A stretch of 64,000 nucleotides of DNA from a bacterium. Lineage in GTDB: Bacteria > Planctomycetota > Planctomycetia > Isosphaerales > Isosphaeraceae. Both the position numbers and the translations under genes were made by a program. Shown piece after piece: positions 56,465-64,000 of the stretch (position 1 is the first letter of the stretch; the number at the start of each line of letters is the position of its first letter). Under the pieces are notes generated by a model. It was not told the origin of the DNA. It searched no databases and saw only the letters and a list, made by a program, of their open reading frames with translations. The stretch is taken from positions 1 through 64,000 of the forward strand of contig WGMM01000026.1 in the NCBI GenBank assembly GCA_016125085.1, in the 5' to 3' direction.

Positions 56465-57472
56465 TCAGGCCCCGGTCGGGGTGAGAACGTCCGGCGTATC
56501 GATCGCGCCAGGCAGTTCCACATTCGGGAGATCGGCCTTCACCGTCGTGGCGGCGTTGCGGGTGGCTTCGGCAATTGAGGCGGCAGAAACGCCGGAGGTC
56601 GTCACGGCCGTCTTCTTCTCCGGCTTGGCGACCTTGATGTCGCTGGCCAGGCCCAGATAGCTCATCAGCTTGATGGCGATGTAGGTCGTGTCGATTTCCC
56701 ACCAGTCCAGGCCGTGGGCGGCCGAGGTCTGATAGGCGTGGTGATTATTGTGCCAGCCTTCGCCGTAGGTCACCAGAGCGACCCACCAGAGATTGGTGGA
56801 ATCATCGCGGGTCTCATGCGAGCGGTAGCCCCATCTGTGTGTGGCCGAATTGACCAGCCAGGTGGCGTGCAGCACCAGCACGGTACGGACGAAGAAGCCC
56901 CAGACCAGCCAGCTCATGCCGTTGCCCACGAAATATTCGCCGGCGACGTAGCACGCGGCACCCATCAGCAGCGGATAAAGCAGGTGCGTGGCGTCGATGA
57001 AGCGAAGGACCTTGTCCTTGTAAAGATCCGGTGCCCAGCGTTTGTAATATTCGGGCGAGTGAACGGAAGTGATGTCCGGCGTCATCCACCAGAACATGTG
57101 GGCCCAGCCGAAGCCATCACGAGGACTGTGCACGTCTTCCGGTTCGTCCGAGTGGGCATGGTGCCGGCGGTGATCCGCCACCCAGCCGATCGGGCCGCCT
57201 TCAGAGGCGCAGCAGCCGATCGCCGTGAGAACGTACTTCAGCCAGCCTGGATGCACCTTGAAGCTGGAGTGCGTCAGCAGACGGTGATACGTCATGCAGA
57301 TGCCGATCCCGCCCGTCAGCCAGTGCAGAACCAGACACAAAACCAGACCGGACCATGTGAACCAGCCGGCGTTGAACGCCATCAGTGCGCCCAGGTGCAG
57401 AAACGCCATCCAGACGATGGGGCCCCAGGCGATCTCTGCTCGCTGCGGAACGTGTGCGGTATTCGTGCTCAT
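56465..57472 (-). CDS. Membrane fatty acid (acyl-CoA-type) desaturase
   Basis: The protein has 335 residues with four main membrane helices. The three di-iron histidine boxes are complete: HRLLTH (about residue 63), HRRHH (about 100) and HNNHH (about 240). This is the layout of delta-9 acyl-CoA/stearoyl desaturases, which introduce a cis double bond into acyl chains at the membrane with oxygen. The C-terminal ~55 residues are Ala/Thr/Val-rich, poorly conserved and probably flexible. It would adjust membrane fluidity. Confidence 0.93.
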   Translation of the reverse strand: MSTNTAHVPQRAEIAWGPIVWMAFLHLGALMAFNAGWFTWSGLVLCLVLHWLTGGIGICMTYHRLLTHSSFKVHPGWLKYVLTAIGCCASEGGPIGWVADHRRHHAHSDEPEDVHSPRDGFGWAHMFWWMTPDITSVHSPEYYKRWAPDLYKDKVLRFIDATHLLYPLLMGAACYVAGEYFVGNGMSWLVWGFFVRTVLVLHATWLVNSATHRWGYRSHETRDDSTNLWWVALVTYGEGWHNNHHAYQTSAAHGLDWWEIDTTYIAIKLMSYLGLASDIKVAKPEKKTAVTTSGVSAASIAEATRNAATTVKADLPNVELPGAIDTPDVLTPTGA

Positions 57473-57712
57473 GAATGTATCGCTCTCGATTCTCTCAGGA
57501 CCACGCCGCCACCCGGTTCCGGCTCTTCACGGGTCCGCTCTCCATTCGCGGTGGCCGTGACTCGGGCCGATCGCCCCGAACGTCCTCGTTAGTCCCGTCA
57601 TATTCGGACTTCCAAGTCGATAAGGACACTCTCAACGCGGGATCTCGTCGATTTTTTTTCAGGACGGCAAAATCGGCGGCTGGAGTCACGAATCTCCGCG
57701 AAGTACCAACAC

Positions 57713-57823
57713 CCTGGGCCCCCCCGAGCTCCAGCTCGGGAATTATTCGCATCCATCAATTCCGAAGGCTCCAAACGACAGTCGAGCGAAGACATCCCCG
57801 AGCTGGAGCTCGGAGGGCCCAGG
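57713..57823. repeat. Nested inverted repeat in the intergenic region 57473-58041
   Basis: Arms at 57713-57740 and 57796-57823 are inverted copies (one base shorter on the right) about 55 bases apart. Each arm itself contains the near-palindrome CCGAGCT-xx-AGCTCGG. The rest of this 570-base gap between the divergent desaturase and MDR genes shows no gene. The element resembles a dispersed palindrome family rather than a terminator. Confidence 0.8.
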
Positions 57824-58041
57824 CGTATCATCCAGCCCGCTTTGCGGCTTAGTTTTTTCGCCAGCAGCGTTTTTCGTACTGAGTCCAATCGTTACGCCTT
57901 CGCTCCGTCTCTTGGCGACACGCCGCCAATTCGTCACAATGATCCCAATTCCGGCCCCGAGGCGACCCGAATCCAGCCGCCTCACGTCACCCGGACGAAT
58001 CCCCCTTCGGCACCCGAACACCTTATGAGACAGAGCCGCGA

Positions 58042-58983
58042 ATGAAAGCGCTAATGTGCGAAGGCCGGGGCGTACGCTTCGCTACCGACCGCCCCGAGCC
58101 GCGCCCAGGCCCGGACGAAGTCACACTCGACGTCAGATGCTGCGGGATCTGCGACACCGATGTCCAGCTTGCAGCCGGCTATATGGGCTATTCAGGCATT
58201 CTGGGCCATGAGTTTGTCGGTGCCGATGCCGAAGGAAAACGCTTCACGGCCGAAATCAATAACGCCTGCCGCAATTGCGACTGGTGCAAAAAAGGCCTGG
58301 GCAACCACTGCCCGAACCGCACCGTGCTCGGCATCCTCAAGCACGACGGCGCCATGGCCGAAAAAGTCGCCGTGCCCAGAGCCAACCTGCACGCCATTCC
58401 GGATTCCATTCCTGACGAATCGGCCGTGTTCGTCGAACCCCTCGCCGCCGCGTTCCGGATTCTCGAGCAAATCCGTGTCGAGAGAACCGATCGAGTCGCC
58501 GTACTCGGTGACGGCAAACTCGGCACGCTCTGTGCCTGGGTACTGGCCACCGCGGCCGACCATGTCACGCTGATCGGCAAGCATCCGTCCAAGCTCGAGC
58601 GGGCCGGCGATTCCGTCGGAAAAGCCTTGCTTGATGAAGCTCTGGCCAACTCGGCGAAGTCCTTCGACCTCGTCGTGGACGCCACCGGCAACGCCTCAGG
58701 CCTGGAAACGGCTTGCCAGCTGGTGCGGGCCCGCGGCACCATATGCCTGAAAACGACCATCGCCGCCGAACACAGCTTGAGCCTGGCCCCGATCGTTATC
58801 GACGAACTCACCGTAGTCGGCAGCCGCTGCGGCCCGTTCGCACCGGCGATCGAAGCCCTGGCCGCCGGCAGATTCGACGTCGCAAGGCTCATCGAAGCCA
58901 TCTACCCGCTGAACGAAGCCGAAGCCGCTTTCGCCCATGCCGCCCGCAAGGGCGCGGCCAAGATTCTGCTGAAAGTCCGCTGA
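58042..58983 (+). CDS. Zinc-type medium-chain dehydrogenase/reductase
   Basis: The protein has 313 residues. The catalytic zinc ligands are in VRCCGICDTDVQL and GILGHEFVG. The structural zinc cysteines are in CRNCDWCKKGLGNHC. The Rossmann fold begins at RVAVLGDGKLGTLCAWVLA (GxGxxG-like GDGKLG). VFVEPLAAAFRILEQ is the usual linking segment. It should oxidise an alcohol or sugar alcohol with NAD(P). At 313 residues it is slightly shorter than the usual 340-350. The substrate is unknown. The deacetylase gene follows 49 bases later. Confidence 0.88.
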   Translation: MKALMCEGRGVRFATDRPEPRPGPDEVTLDVRCCGICDTDVQLAAGYMGYSGILGHEFVGADAEGKRFTAEINNACRNCDWCKKGLGNHCPNRTVLGILKHDGAMAEKVAVPRANLHAIPDSIPDESAVFVEPLAAAFRILEQIRVERTDRVAVLGDGKLGTLCAWVLATAADHVTLIGKHPSKLERAGDSVGKALLDEALANSAKSFDLVVDATGNASGLETACQLVRARGTICLKTTIAAEHSLSLAPIVIDELTVVGSRCGPFAPAIEALAAGRFDVARLIEAIYPLNEAEAAFAHAARKGAAKILLKVR

Positions 58984-59032
58984 ACGAGAGTCCGCACTCT
59001 GTCCGAACATTTTCCGGGAGACCGTTCCGCTC

Positions 59033-59992
59033 ATGATCCGCCCCATCGCACTTCTGTTCTGCTCACTAGCCTTGACGGCGCATGCCCACGCCGCTGAGCC
59101 GACGCTGGCCGAAAAGCTGGGTTACAAAGCCACGGACAAGATTCTGATCGTCAACGGCGACGATGTCGGCATGAGCCACTCCGCCAACCTGGCCACCATC
59201 GAGTGCCTGGAAAAAGGCATCATGCGCACGGCGACCATCATGGTGCCCTGCCCCTGGTTCCCGGAAATCGCCAATTACGCCAAAACTCACCCCGAAAAAG
59301 ACTTCGGAATTCACATCACCCACACCAGCGAATGGAAATTCTATCGCTGGGGCCCCGTCGCTTCGAAATCCGAAGTGCCCGGCCTTCTCGACCCTGACGG
59401 TTACCTGTGGGGCGACGAAGAAGCCGTCTACAAGGCCTCGAACCCGAAAGAGGCACTGATCGAAGCCCGGGCCCAGATCAAGAAAGCCCTCGCCGCCGGT
59501 GTGGACGTCACCCACATCGACAGCCACATGGGCACGCTTCAGCTCAACCCCGAATATCTCGACACCTACCTGCAACTGGCTGTCGAATTCAATGTGCCCG
59601 CCCGCATGGCATCGGCCGAGACGCTACACCGCTTCGGCCAGGCGGGTCTGCGCGAGAAATTCGCGGCGAAGGGCATCGTCTTCCCGGACTATTTCGTTTA
59701 CGACGAACTGCCGCTCTATCGCCAGATGGGCGTGAAACCGTTCTGGACCCAGATCATCAAGAATCTCAAGCCCGGCGTGACCGAATTGTATATCCACGCC
59801 CAGCTCCCCACGGATGAAGCCCAGGCCATCTCAGGCAGCTGGAAAACCAGGGCCGAGGAATTCGAAACCTTCGCCAAGGATCCTGAAATCAAAAAGCTGA
59901 TCGCCGACGAAGGAATCATCCTCATCGGCTATCGCCCCCTGCGCGACCTTCAACGGCGTGAGGCTGAAGCGAAGGCACGTGAAAGCAAGTGA
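59033..59992 (+). CDS. ChbG/YdjC-type carbohydrate deacetylase, secreted
   Basis: The protein has 319 residues. GGGAG precedes the ATG. A signal peptide (MIRPIALLFCSLALTAHAHA) is followed by the YdjC fold: ILIVNGDDVGMSHSANLAT with the catalytic DD, DFGIHITHTSEW, and VTHIDSHMGTLQLNPEYLD, whose His residues bind the metal. ChbG removes acetyl groups from chitobiose-type oligosaccharides. The secreted planctomycete form probably acts on other acetylated glycans. It may be co-transcribed with the MDR dehydrogenase. Confidence 0.9.
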   Translation: MIRPIALLFCSLALTAHAHAAEPTLAEKLGYKATDKILIVNGDDVGMSHSANLATIECLEKGIMRTATIMVPCPWFPEIANYAKTHPEKDFGIHITHTSEWKFYRWGPVASKSEVPGLLDPDGYLWGDEEAVYKASNPKEALIEARAQIKKALAAGVDVTHIDSHMGTLQLNPEYLDTYLQLAVEFNVPARMASAETLHRFGQAGLREKFAAKGIVFPDYFVYDELPLYRQMGVKPFWTQIIKNLKPGVTELYIHAQLPTDEAQAISGSWKTRAEEFETFAKDPEIKKLIADEGIILIGYRPLRDLQRREAEAKARESK

Positions 59993-60001
59993 TCCGCAAG
60001 C

Positions 60002-60036
60002 CATTCAGGGCGGGCTCGAACCCGCCCTGAATGATT
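60002..60036. terminator. Bidirectional terminator between convergent genes
   Basis: A perfect 13-bp stem (60002-60014 with 60021-60033) closes a six-base loop, between the stop codons of the deacetylase and DUF1080 genes, followed by ATTTCATT on the plus strand. Confidence 0.8.
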
Positions 60037-60040
60037 TCAT

Positions 60041-61129
60041 TCAACGTCGCGTGATCGTGCGGGTGTCTCCGCCGATGTGGAATTTCAATGATTTGCCGTC
60101 CGGAGCGAATTCGAATTTCGCGTCAGTTTCGGTGAACTGGAAGATCCCGTCGCCCACCGGCACCAGTTTCATTTCGGTGATACGGTTCGGGAACCGGGCG
60201 ATCAAGTGATCGTCCATGGCCTTGACCACAAGCGGCGGCGAATTCGGCCTCGTGTTCAGCGAATATTCCCCAGCATAGCTCAACAGCTTCGCGGCCGGCA
60301 TCGGCACCACGGCGATCGGGGCGGTTTCGACAGCGTCCGGCGCAGGCCTTTCCGGCAGCGGCCGGGCCCAGATATTGCGGAACCGCACCTTGTGGCCGTG
60401 GTCCTGCAGCTCGATCGGCGCTTTGTCCGGGCCTTTCGCGTAGGGGTCATATCGCAGCCATGACGTCGGCCCGTAAATCACTTCGTTGTTCTGAACGACG
60501 ATGCCATTGAGAATGACGGTGATCCGGGCCGGCTCGACGAGCTTGCCAGCGGCGTCGAACCGGGGCCTTCGAAAGATGATGTCGTAGGTTTGCCACTGCC
60601 CCGGCGGTTTCGTGGCGTTGGCCAGGGGCGGATATTGCCCGTAAATCGCCCCGGCCTGGCCATCGGCATAAGTTTCGGCTTCGAAATTGTCGAGCACCTG
60701 GATTTCGAACTGGTTCATCAGGAACACGCCCGAATTGCCTCGATCCTGCCCCTTGCCGATAGCCGGATCGGGCGAAGCCCATTCGACATGCAACTGCACG
60801 TCGCCGAAGGACGCCTTCGAGGCGATCGGGCCGCTGCCGGGCTTGACTTCGAAATAGCCGTCGCCGAGCGTCCAGTTTGGCGAACCGCCACCGGGAGATT
60901 CGAAATTATCGAGCGACTTGCCGTCGAAAATCACGACGGCATCGGCCGGCGGCTGTCCGTTGCCTTCGGCGGGCGTCACGACAGGCGGCTTGGGCCGGCG
61001 CATGGAGTGCTGCTTCCAGCCCGAATGGCGGGTAATCGTTTCCCACTCGGCCGAAATGACGGTTGCGGCCAGCAGGCCGGGAACGAGAGCGCAGGCGATG
61101 CGCCGGGATTTCTTCGCGTCGAAGCGTCG
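60041..61129 (-). CDS. DUF1080 (3-keto-disaccharide hydrolase-type) secreted protein
   Basis: The protein has 362 residues from the ATG at 61129 (AGGGAA upstream); a longer GTG-started frame adds 16 residues. It has a signal-like segment (RIACALVPGLLAATVISA). The DUF1080 concanavalin-like domain runs from FDGKSLDNFESPGG to about residue 250 and includes ASFGDVQLHVEWASP, GNSGVFLMNQFEIQVLDN and LQDHGHKVRFRNIWARPLP. The last ~90 residues form a DUF3471-like beta domain (KLLSYAGEYSLN). DUF1080 proteins act on keto-sugars in polysaccharide use; planctomycetes have many. Confidence 0.88.
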   Translation of the reverse strand, partial: RRFDAKKSRRIACALVPGLLAATVISAEWETITRHSGWKQHSMRRPKPPVVTPAEGNGQPPADAVVIFDGKSLDNFESPGGGSPNWTLGDGYFEVKPGSGPIASKASFGDVQLHVEWASPDPAIGKGQDRGNSGVFLMNQFEIQVLDNFEAETYADGQAGAIYGQYPPLANATKPPGQWQTYDIIFRRPRFDAAGKLVEPARITVILNGIVVQNNEVIYGPTSWLRYDPYAKGPDKAPIELQDHGHKVRFRNIWARPLPERPAPDAVETAPIAVVPMPAAKLLSYAGEYSLNTRPNSPPLVVKAMDDHLIARFPNRITEMKLVPVGDGIFQFTETDAKFEFAPDGKSLKFHIGGDTRTITRR

Positions 61130-61305
61130 CATGGTTCGGATCGTTTTCCCTGAATGGTGCGGATGGTGCGAAGTCACGGTCCGAACGGACGCCAGATTCC
61201 CGAAATCGTTTCCGGGAAACTGGCGGACCGATCGTCCGTGGATCGCACCATCTTCACCGTTCGCGACGGTCGATTCAACCCTTGCGCGAACGACGCACCG
61301 ACGAA

Positions 61306-62238
61306 TCAGATGAGCCGCTTGCGGGATCGCCGTTTCGCCAGAACTGCTACGGCGACGGCGACCGCACCAAGTGCCAGGGTGCCAGGTTCAGGCACGGTGG
61401 TCGTTTCGAACGCGATAAATCGGGGAGCGATGGATCCAGTGCTCCACGAGGTGACGAAGTCGCCGTTGGAGGCGAATTTGGCGATCGTCCGCGATTGTTC
61501 GCTGGCGACGTAAAGGTATCCCTGGGAGTCGAATGCCAGGCCGTAGGGATTGTTCAGGTTCGTCGAACTTCCGATGCGTCCCAGAAAGGTTCCGGAACTC
61601 GAAAACTTGCTGATGTCGTCCGTGAACCCGTTGGCGGCATAGATATTGCCTGAAGCATCGAAGGCCAGACCGCGCGGCCGGTTGAGATCGGTCGAAATGG
61701 TGCCGGCGACGGCATTCAGGTCCGTGTCGTATTTGGCGATCGTATTTCCCGTCCGGTTCGCGACGCGCAAAAATCCGGCACTGTCGAACGCCAGGGCCGT
61801 CGGAGTATTCCCTGCAATCGACGTGGCCAGCTGATTGCCGGCGGAATCGAATTTGCGGATACGTGACGAAGATTCGTTCGAGACGTAGATATCGCCCGCC
61901 TGATCGATCGCGACGCCGACCGAGAAATTCAGGCCAAGGGCGATCGTTTCGGCCGGCAGATACGAGCCCGACGAGTTGAATTTGGCGAGCGTGTTCGTGG
62001 CGTAATTGGCTACGTAGAGATTGCCTGAAGGGTCGAACGCCAGGCCACGAGGGTCATTCATGCCGTCGTTCGCGAAGATGCCGAGCGAATTGCCGGCGGT
62101 GTCGAATTTGCGGACTGTGTTGTCCGACATGGTCACGTAAAGTACGTCAGCAGCGAATGTTTCGCGAATCGCCCCTGACAGGGTCGAGACAGCCATGGCG
62201 ATCGCCGCGATCGCTGAGCGCATATTGCACCTGATCAT
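61306..62238 (-). CDS. NHL-type beta-propeller protein with PEP-CTERM signal
   Basis: The protein has 310 residues from the ATG at 62238, preceded by AGGGAGGAA; the longer frame is rejected. A signal peptide (SAIAAIAMAVSTLSGAI) leads into six or seven repeats of the type GLAFDxSGNLYVANxxTNxIxKF, a six-bladed NHL-like propeller. The C-terminus is a textbook PEP-CTERM: VPEPGTLALGAVAVAVAVLA, then the basic tail KRRSRKRLI. It should be processed by exosortase and sorted to the outer surface, probably in the matrix or EPS. No enzymatic residues were noticed. Confidence 0.92.
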   Translation of the reverse strand: MIRCNMRSAIAAIAMAVSTLSGAIRETFAADVLYVTMSDNTVRKFDTAGNSLGIFANDGMNDPRGLAFDPSGNLYVANYATNTLAKFNSSGSYLPAETIALGLNFSVGVAIDQAGDIYVSNESSSRIRKFDSAGNQLATSIAGNTPTALAFDSAGFLRVANRTGNTIAKYDTDLNAVAGTISTDLNRPRGLAFDASGNIYAANGFTDDISKFSSSGTFLGRIGSSTNLNNPYGLAFDSQGYLYVASEQSRTIAKFASNGDFVTSWSTGSIAPRFIAFETTTVPEPGTLALGAVAVAVAVLAKRRSRKRLI

Positions 62239-62449
62239 TCGGATTCCTCCCTGAATCGATCGAATGAAGTGTCGAAACCGCAAGGCGGAACGAATCGTTC
62301 GTTCCGCTCCGGGATCGTGAGCGCCCCGGTGTTCACACACCAGAGTTACCCCGATTCCAAAACCGGTACGACAACCATCAACGCGCCGAACTTGCAATCG
62401 CCAGCGGAAATGAGAAATTTCAATAGGATTGCATCATATCATGAGGAAA

Positions 62450-62487
62450 TAAAAAACCTTCGAGGCACTGGAAATGCCCCGAAGGTT
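62450..62487 (-). terminator. Strong intrinsic terminator of the baeRF gene
   Basis: On the minus strand a 13-bp stem with one mismatch (62487-62475 with 62467-62455) is followed by TTTTTTATTTCCTC. It lies 38 bases after the stop codon of the gene at 62525-63652. Confidence 0.9.
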
Positions 62488-62524
62488 CGAATGGATATCG
62501 CGATTCGACCGGCTCAGGCCGGAA

Positions 62525-63652
62525 TCAGAACCGGTAGACGGCGGCGACGCCGGAATCGACCGGCATCAGGGCGTGGGGCAGGACGAGGACCTGGCCTTCC
62601 GAACGGAAAACCATTTCCATGAGATCGTCGAGAACGTCGTCGATTTCCGGATTGGCCAGATTTTCCTTGTCGATGATGCCGTTGGAGGGGTCGATCCGGC
62701 CCGGGATTTTCTTGTCGGCATCGACGAGCAGCGTACCCACGCGGCCGGTCGAGGCGGCGACGGCGATCTCGGCCAGGTCGGTCGAGCCCTTCTGGTGGGC
62801 CTTGGCGGCTTCGACGTTGTCGAGCTGCTTGCGGACGAACTCATGCTGGTACTTTTCCAGCACAAGGAACGTCTTGTCCCGCAGGTCCTTCGGGTCCATG
62901 TGGCTGGGGCTGTGCGAAACGCCTTCGGGCAGCAGCAGGTGATTCTTGGCGTGCTTGCGGAAAGTGCCCTGATGCTCGGAGAGAGCGACGAGAACCAGCG
63001 GCAGGTGAGTGCGCTTCGAAAGGTTCTTGTCGACGAACTGATCGACCTGATGGAAATAGGCTGCGTCGTCGGCTTTTTCGTCGGTGTCGTGGATCGAAAC
63101 GACTGCCCGGCCGAAGCCGCTGAAGTGTTGCTCGGCAACGCGGGTGCGGGCCCCCAGATCATGCGGCTTGCTGTGGTCGGGCATGTCGTCGAGCGCGATC
63201 GGGATGATGGCGTCGCGATTGGCTTCGAACAGGTGGGCCGTGTTGCGTTCCAGGGTCAGAATGTTGTAGCGGTCGGTCGTCTGCAGCACGCGGAAGATCG
63301 GCTTCAGGTGGAAGCTGTCGGCCACGACGACCGCGTTCGGCACGGGCCGGGGCACGTCGAACACGTGCAGGTGGCCGGCGTGCCAGAACATTGCCAGGCC
63401 GGGCGTGCGGTAGCGCCAGAATTTTTCGTCGGCCACGAACGGAGCGAAGGCCTCCAGAACGGGCTTGTAATCACGGCCCTTGAAGTGAGCGGCCAGCTCG
63501 GTTTCCAGCTGCTTCAGCAGAACCTTGTACTGGATCGGATTCTGCTCGGCTTCCGGATGGACCATGTAGGTCGTCTGATAAAGCGAGACGCACTTCTCGC
63601 CGGATTCGGGGTTCAGCAAATGTTTCAGATCGCCGGCCGTGATGAAGCTCAT
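62525..63652 (-). CDS. baeRF-type protein (bacterial eRF1-like family)
   Basis: The protein has 375 residues from the ATG at 63652 (AGGGAAA upstream). The sequence begins SFITAGDLKHLLNPESGEKC, followed by VSLYQTTYMVHPEAEQNPIQ. LERNTAHLFEANRD and FVRKQLDNVEAAKAHQKGST then appear, with a C-terminal GRVGTLLVDADKKIPGRIDP. This layout is that of the bacterial homologues of archaeo-eukaryotic release factor 1. They keep the eRF1-like fold and are thought to act at stalled ribosomes or in ribosome hibernation. The sub-family assignment (baeRF3/7) is from memory of patterns and uncertain. It is usually a single gene, as here. Confidence 0.78.
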   Translation of the reverse strand: MSFITAGDLKHLLNPESGEKCVSLYQTTYMVHPEAEQNPIQYKVLLKQLETELAAHFKGRDYKPVLEAFAPFVADEKFWRYRTPGLAMFWHAGHLHVFDVPRPVPNAVVVADSFHLKPIFRVLQTTDRYNILTLERNTAHLFEANRDAIIPIALDDMPDHSKPHDLGARTRVAEQHFSGFGRAVVSIHDTDEKADDAAYFHQVDQFVDKNLSKRTHLPLVLVALSEHQGTFRKHAKNHLLLPEGVSHSPSHMDPKDLRDKTFLVLEKYQHEFVRKQLDNVEAAKAHQKGSTDLAEIAVAASTGRVGTLLVDADKKIPGRIDPSNGIIDKENLANPEIDDVLDDLMEMVFRSEGQVLVLPHALMPVDSGVAAVYRF

Positions 63653-64000
63653 CTTCGTTTCCCTGTTTTCTTTTTCGGATCGATACGAATCGGCCACCCG
63701 GCGAGTCCCCTCGGGATCGTCCGGCAACCTTACGTTTCGAGAGGGATTCTAGCAAATCGGACACGCAAGTCGCAACGCGATCGATCGCCGAATCCAACGA
63801 CGAAAACTCTCCGTAAAGAATCGTTTCCGAAACTTCGACAGGCCTGAAGGCTTGACCGGCACCTCCGGATCCATTGAACTTGATAGGCGACCGGCCTGAG
63901 CCGCTGCTCGCCGGGTCTCCCTCATTGCCGCAATCCGACCCAAGCCGCTTCCGATCCGTCCCGCCGCAGATCTCCCCAGAGGCCTGATTCCGTGAAAATC
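63653..64000. other. Intergenic end of the window
   Basis: No gene is supported in the last ~350 bases. The region upstream of the baeRF gene should hold its promoter, and a further gene may begin beyond the window. Confidence 0.5.

Overview
The window comes from a planctomycete, most likely the Gemmatales/Isosphaerales branch. Supporting markers are a DUF1559 pseudopilin with its small lipoprotein, a PEP-CTERM protein, a DUF1080 protein, a split transketolase, secreted giants with an N-terminal LExR-type motif, and a GC-rich genome with many GATTCG/CGAATC words. Genes are mostly single or in short runs on both strands.

1-5 kb: an AT-richer DUF4236/TerB-like gene beside a poly-G run, a Y-family DNA polymerase with a strong and apparently leaderless promoter, a downstream protein that looks like a catalytically degenerate SRAP/YedK relative, and about 1 kb without a gene. 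5-11 kb: split transketolase, then a PilT-type ATPase, a membrane-anchored GspE-like ATPase with altered catalytic boxes, and a CvpA-like protein. 11-20.5 kb: STAS protein, DUF1573 protein, Cys/Pro-repeat lipoprotein, glycosyltransferase, MFS transporter, ceramidase-like protein and a TPR-type secreted protein.

20.5-32.3 kb: an ECF sigma gene broken by one in-frame TGA, divergent from a 1,654-residue RTX/PKD protein. Next come a small membrane protein and a 1,306-residue secreted protein with twelve ~60-residue repeats. 32.7-46.2 kb: thioredoxin-like protein, class A beta-lactamase-like protein, Fic protein, Pth2, PhoD-like phosphatase, EF-G, DUF1559 pair, TruA, Asd and PurD (with an extra ~70-residue insert). 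46.2-47.1 kb: a frameshifted RAYT transposase between two nearly identical 153-154 bp blocks of REP palindromes.

47-64 kb: CYTH-like protein, SMP-30 protein, XRE regulator, dockerin-type secreted protein, two polytopic membrane proteins (one GT87), fatty acid desaturase, MDR dehydrogenase, ChbG/YdjC deacetylase, DUF1080 protein, NHL/PEP-CTERM propeller and a baeRF-type protein. The most striking item lies at 55,966-56,357: a tRNA gene with anticodon CAT, most like tRNA-Ile(CAU), interrupted immediately after the anticodon by a 320-nt group I intron whose P1 helix, P/Q/R/S core and terminal G can all be read in the sequence. This is the same insertion point as the known Azoarcus intron.
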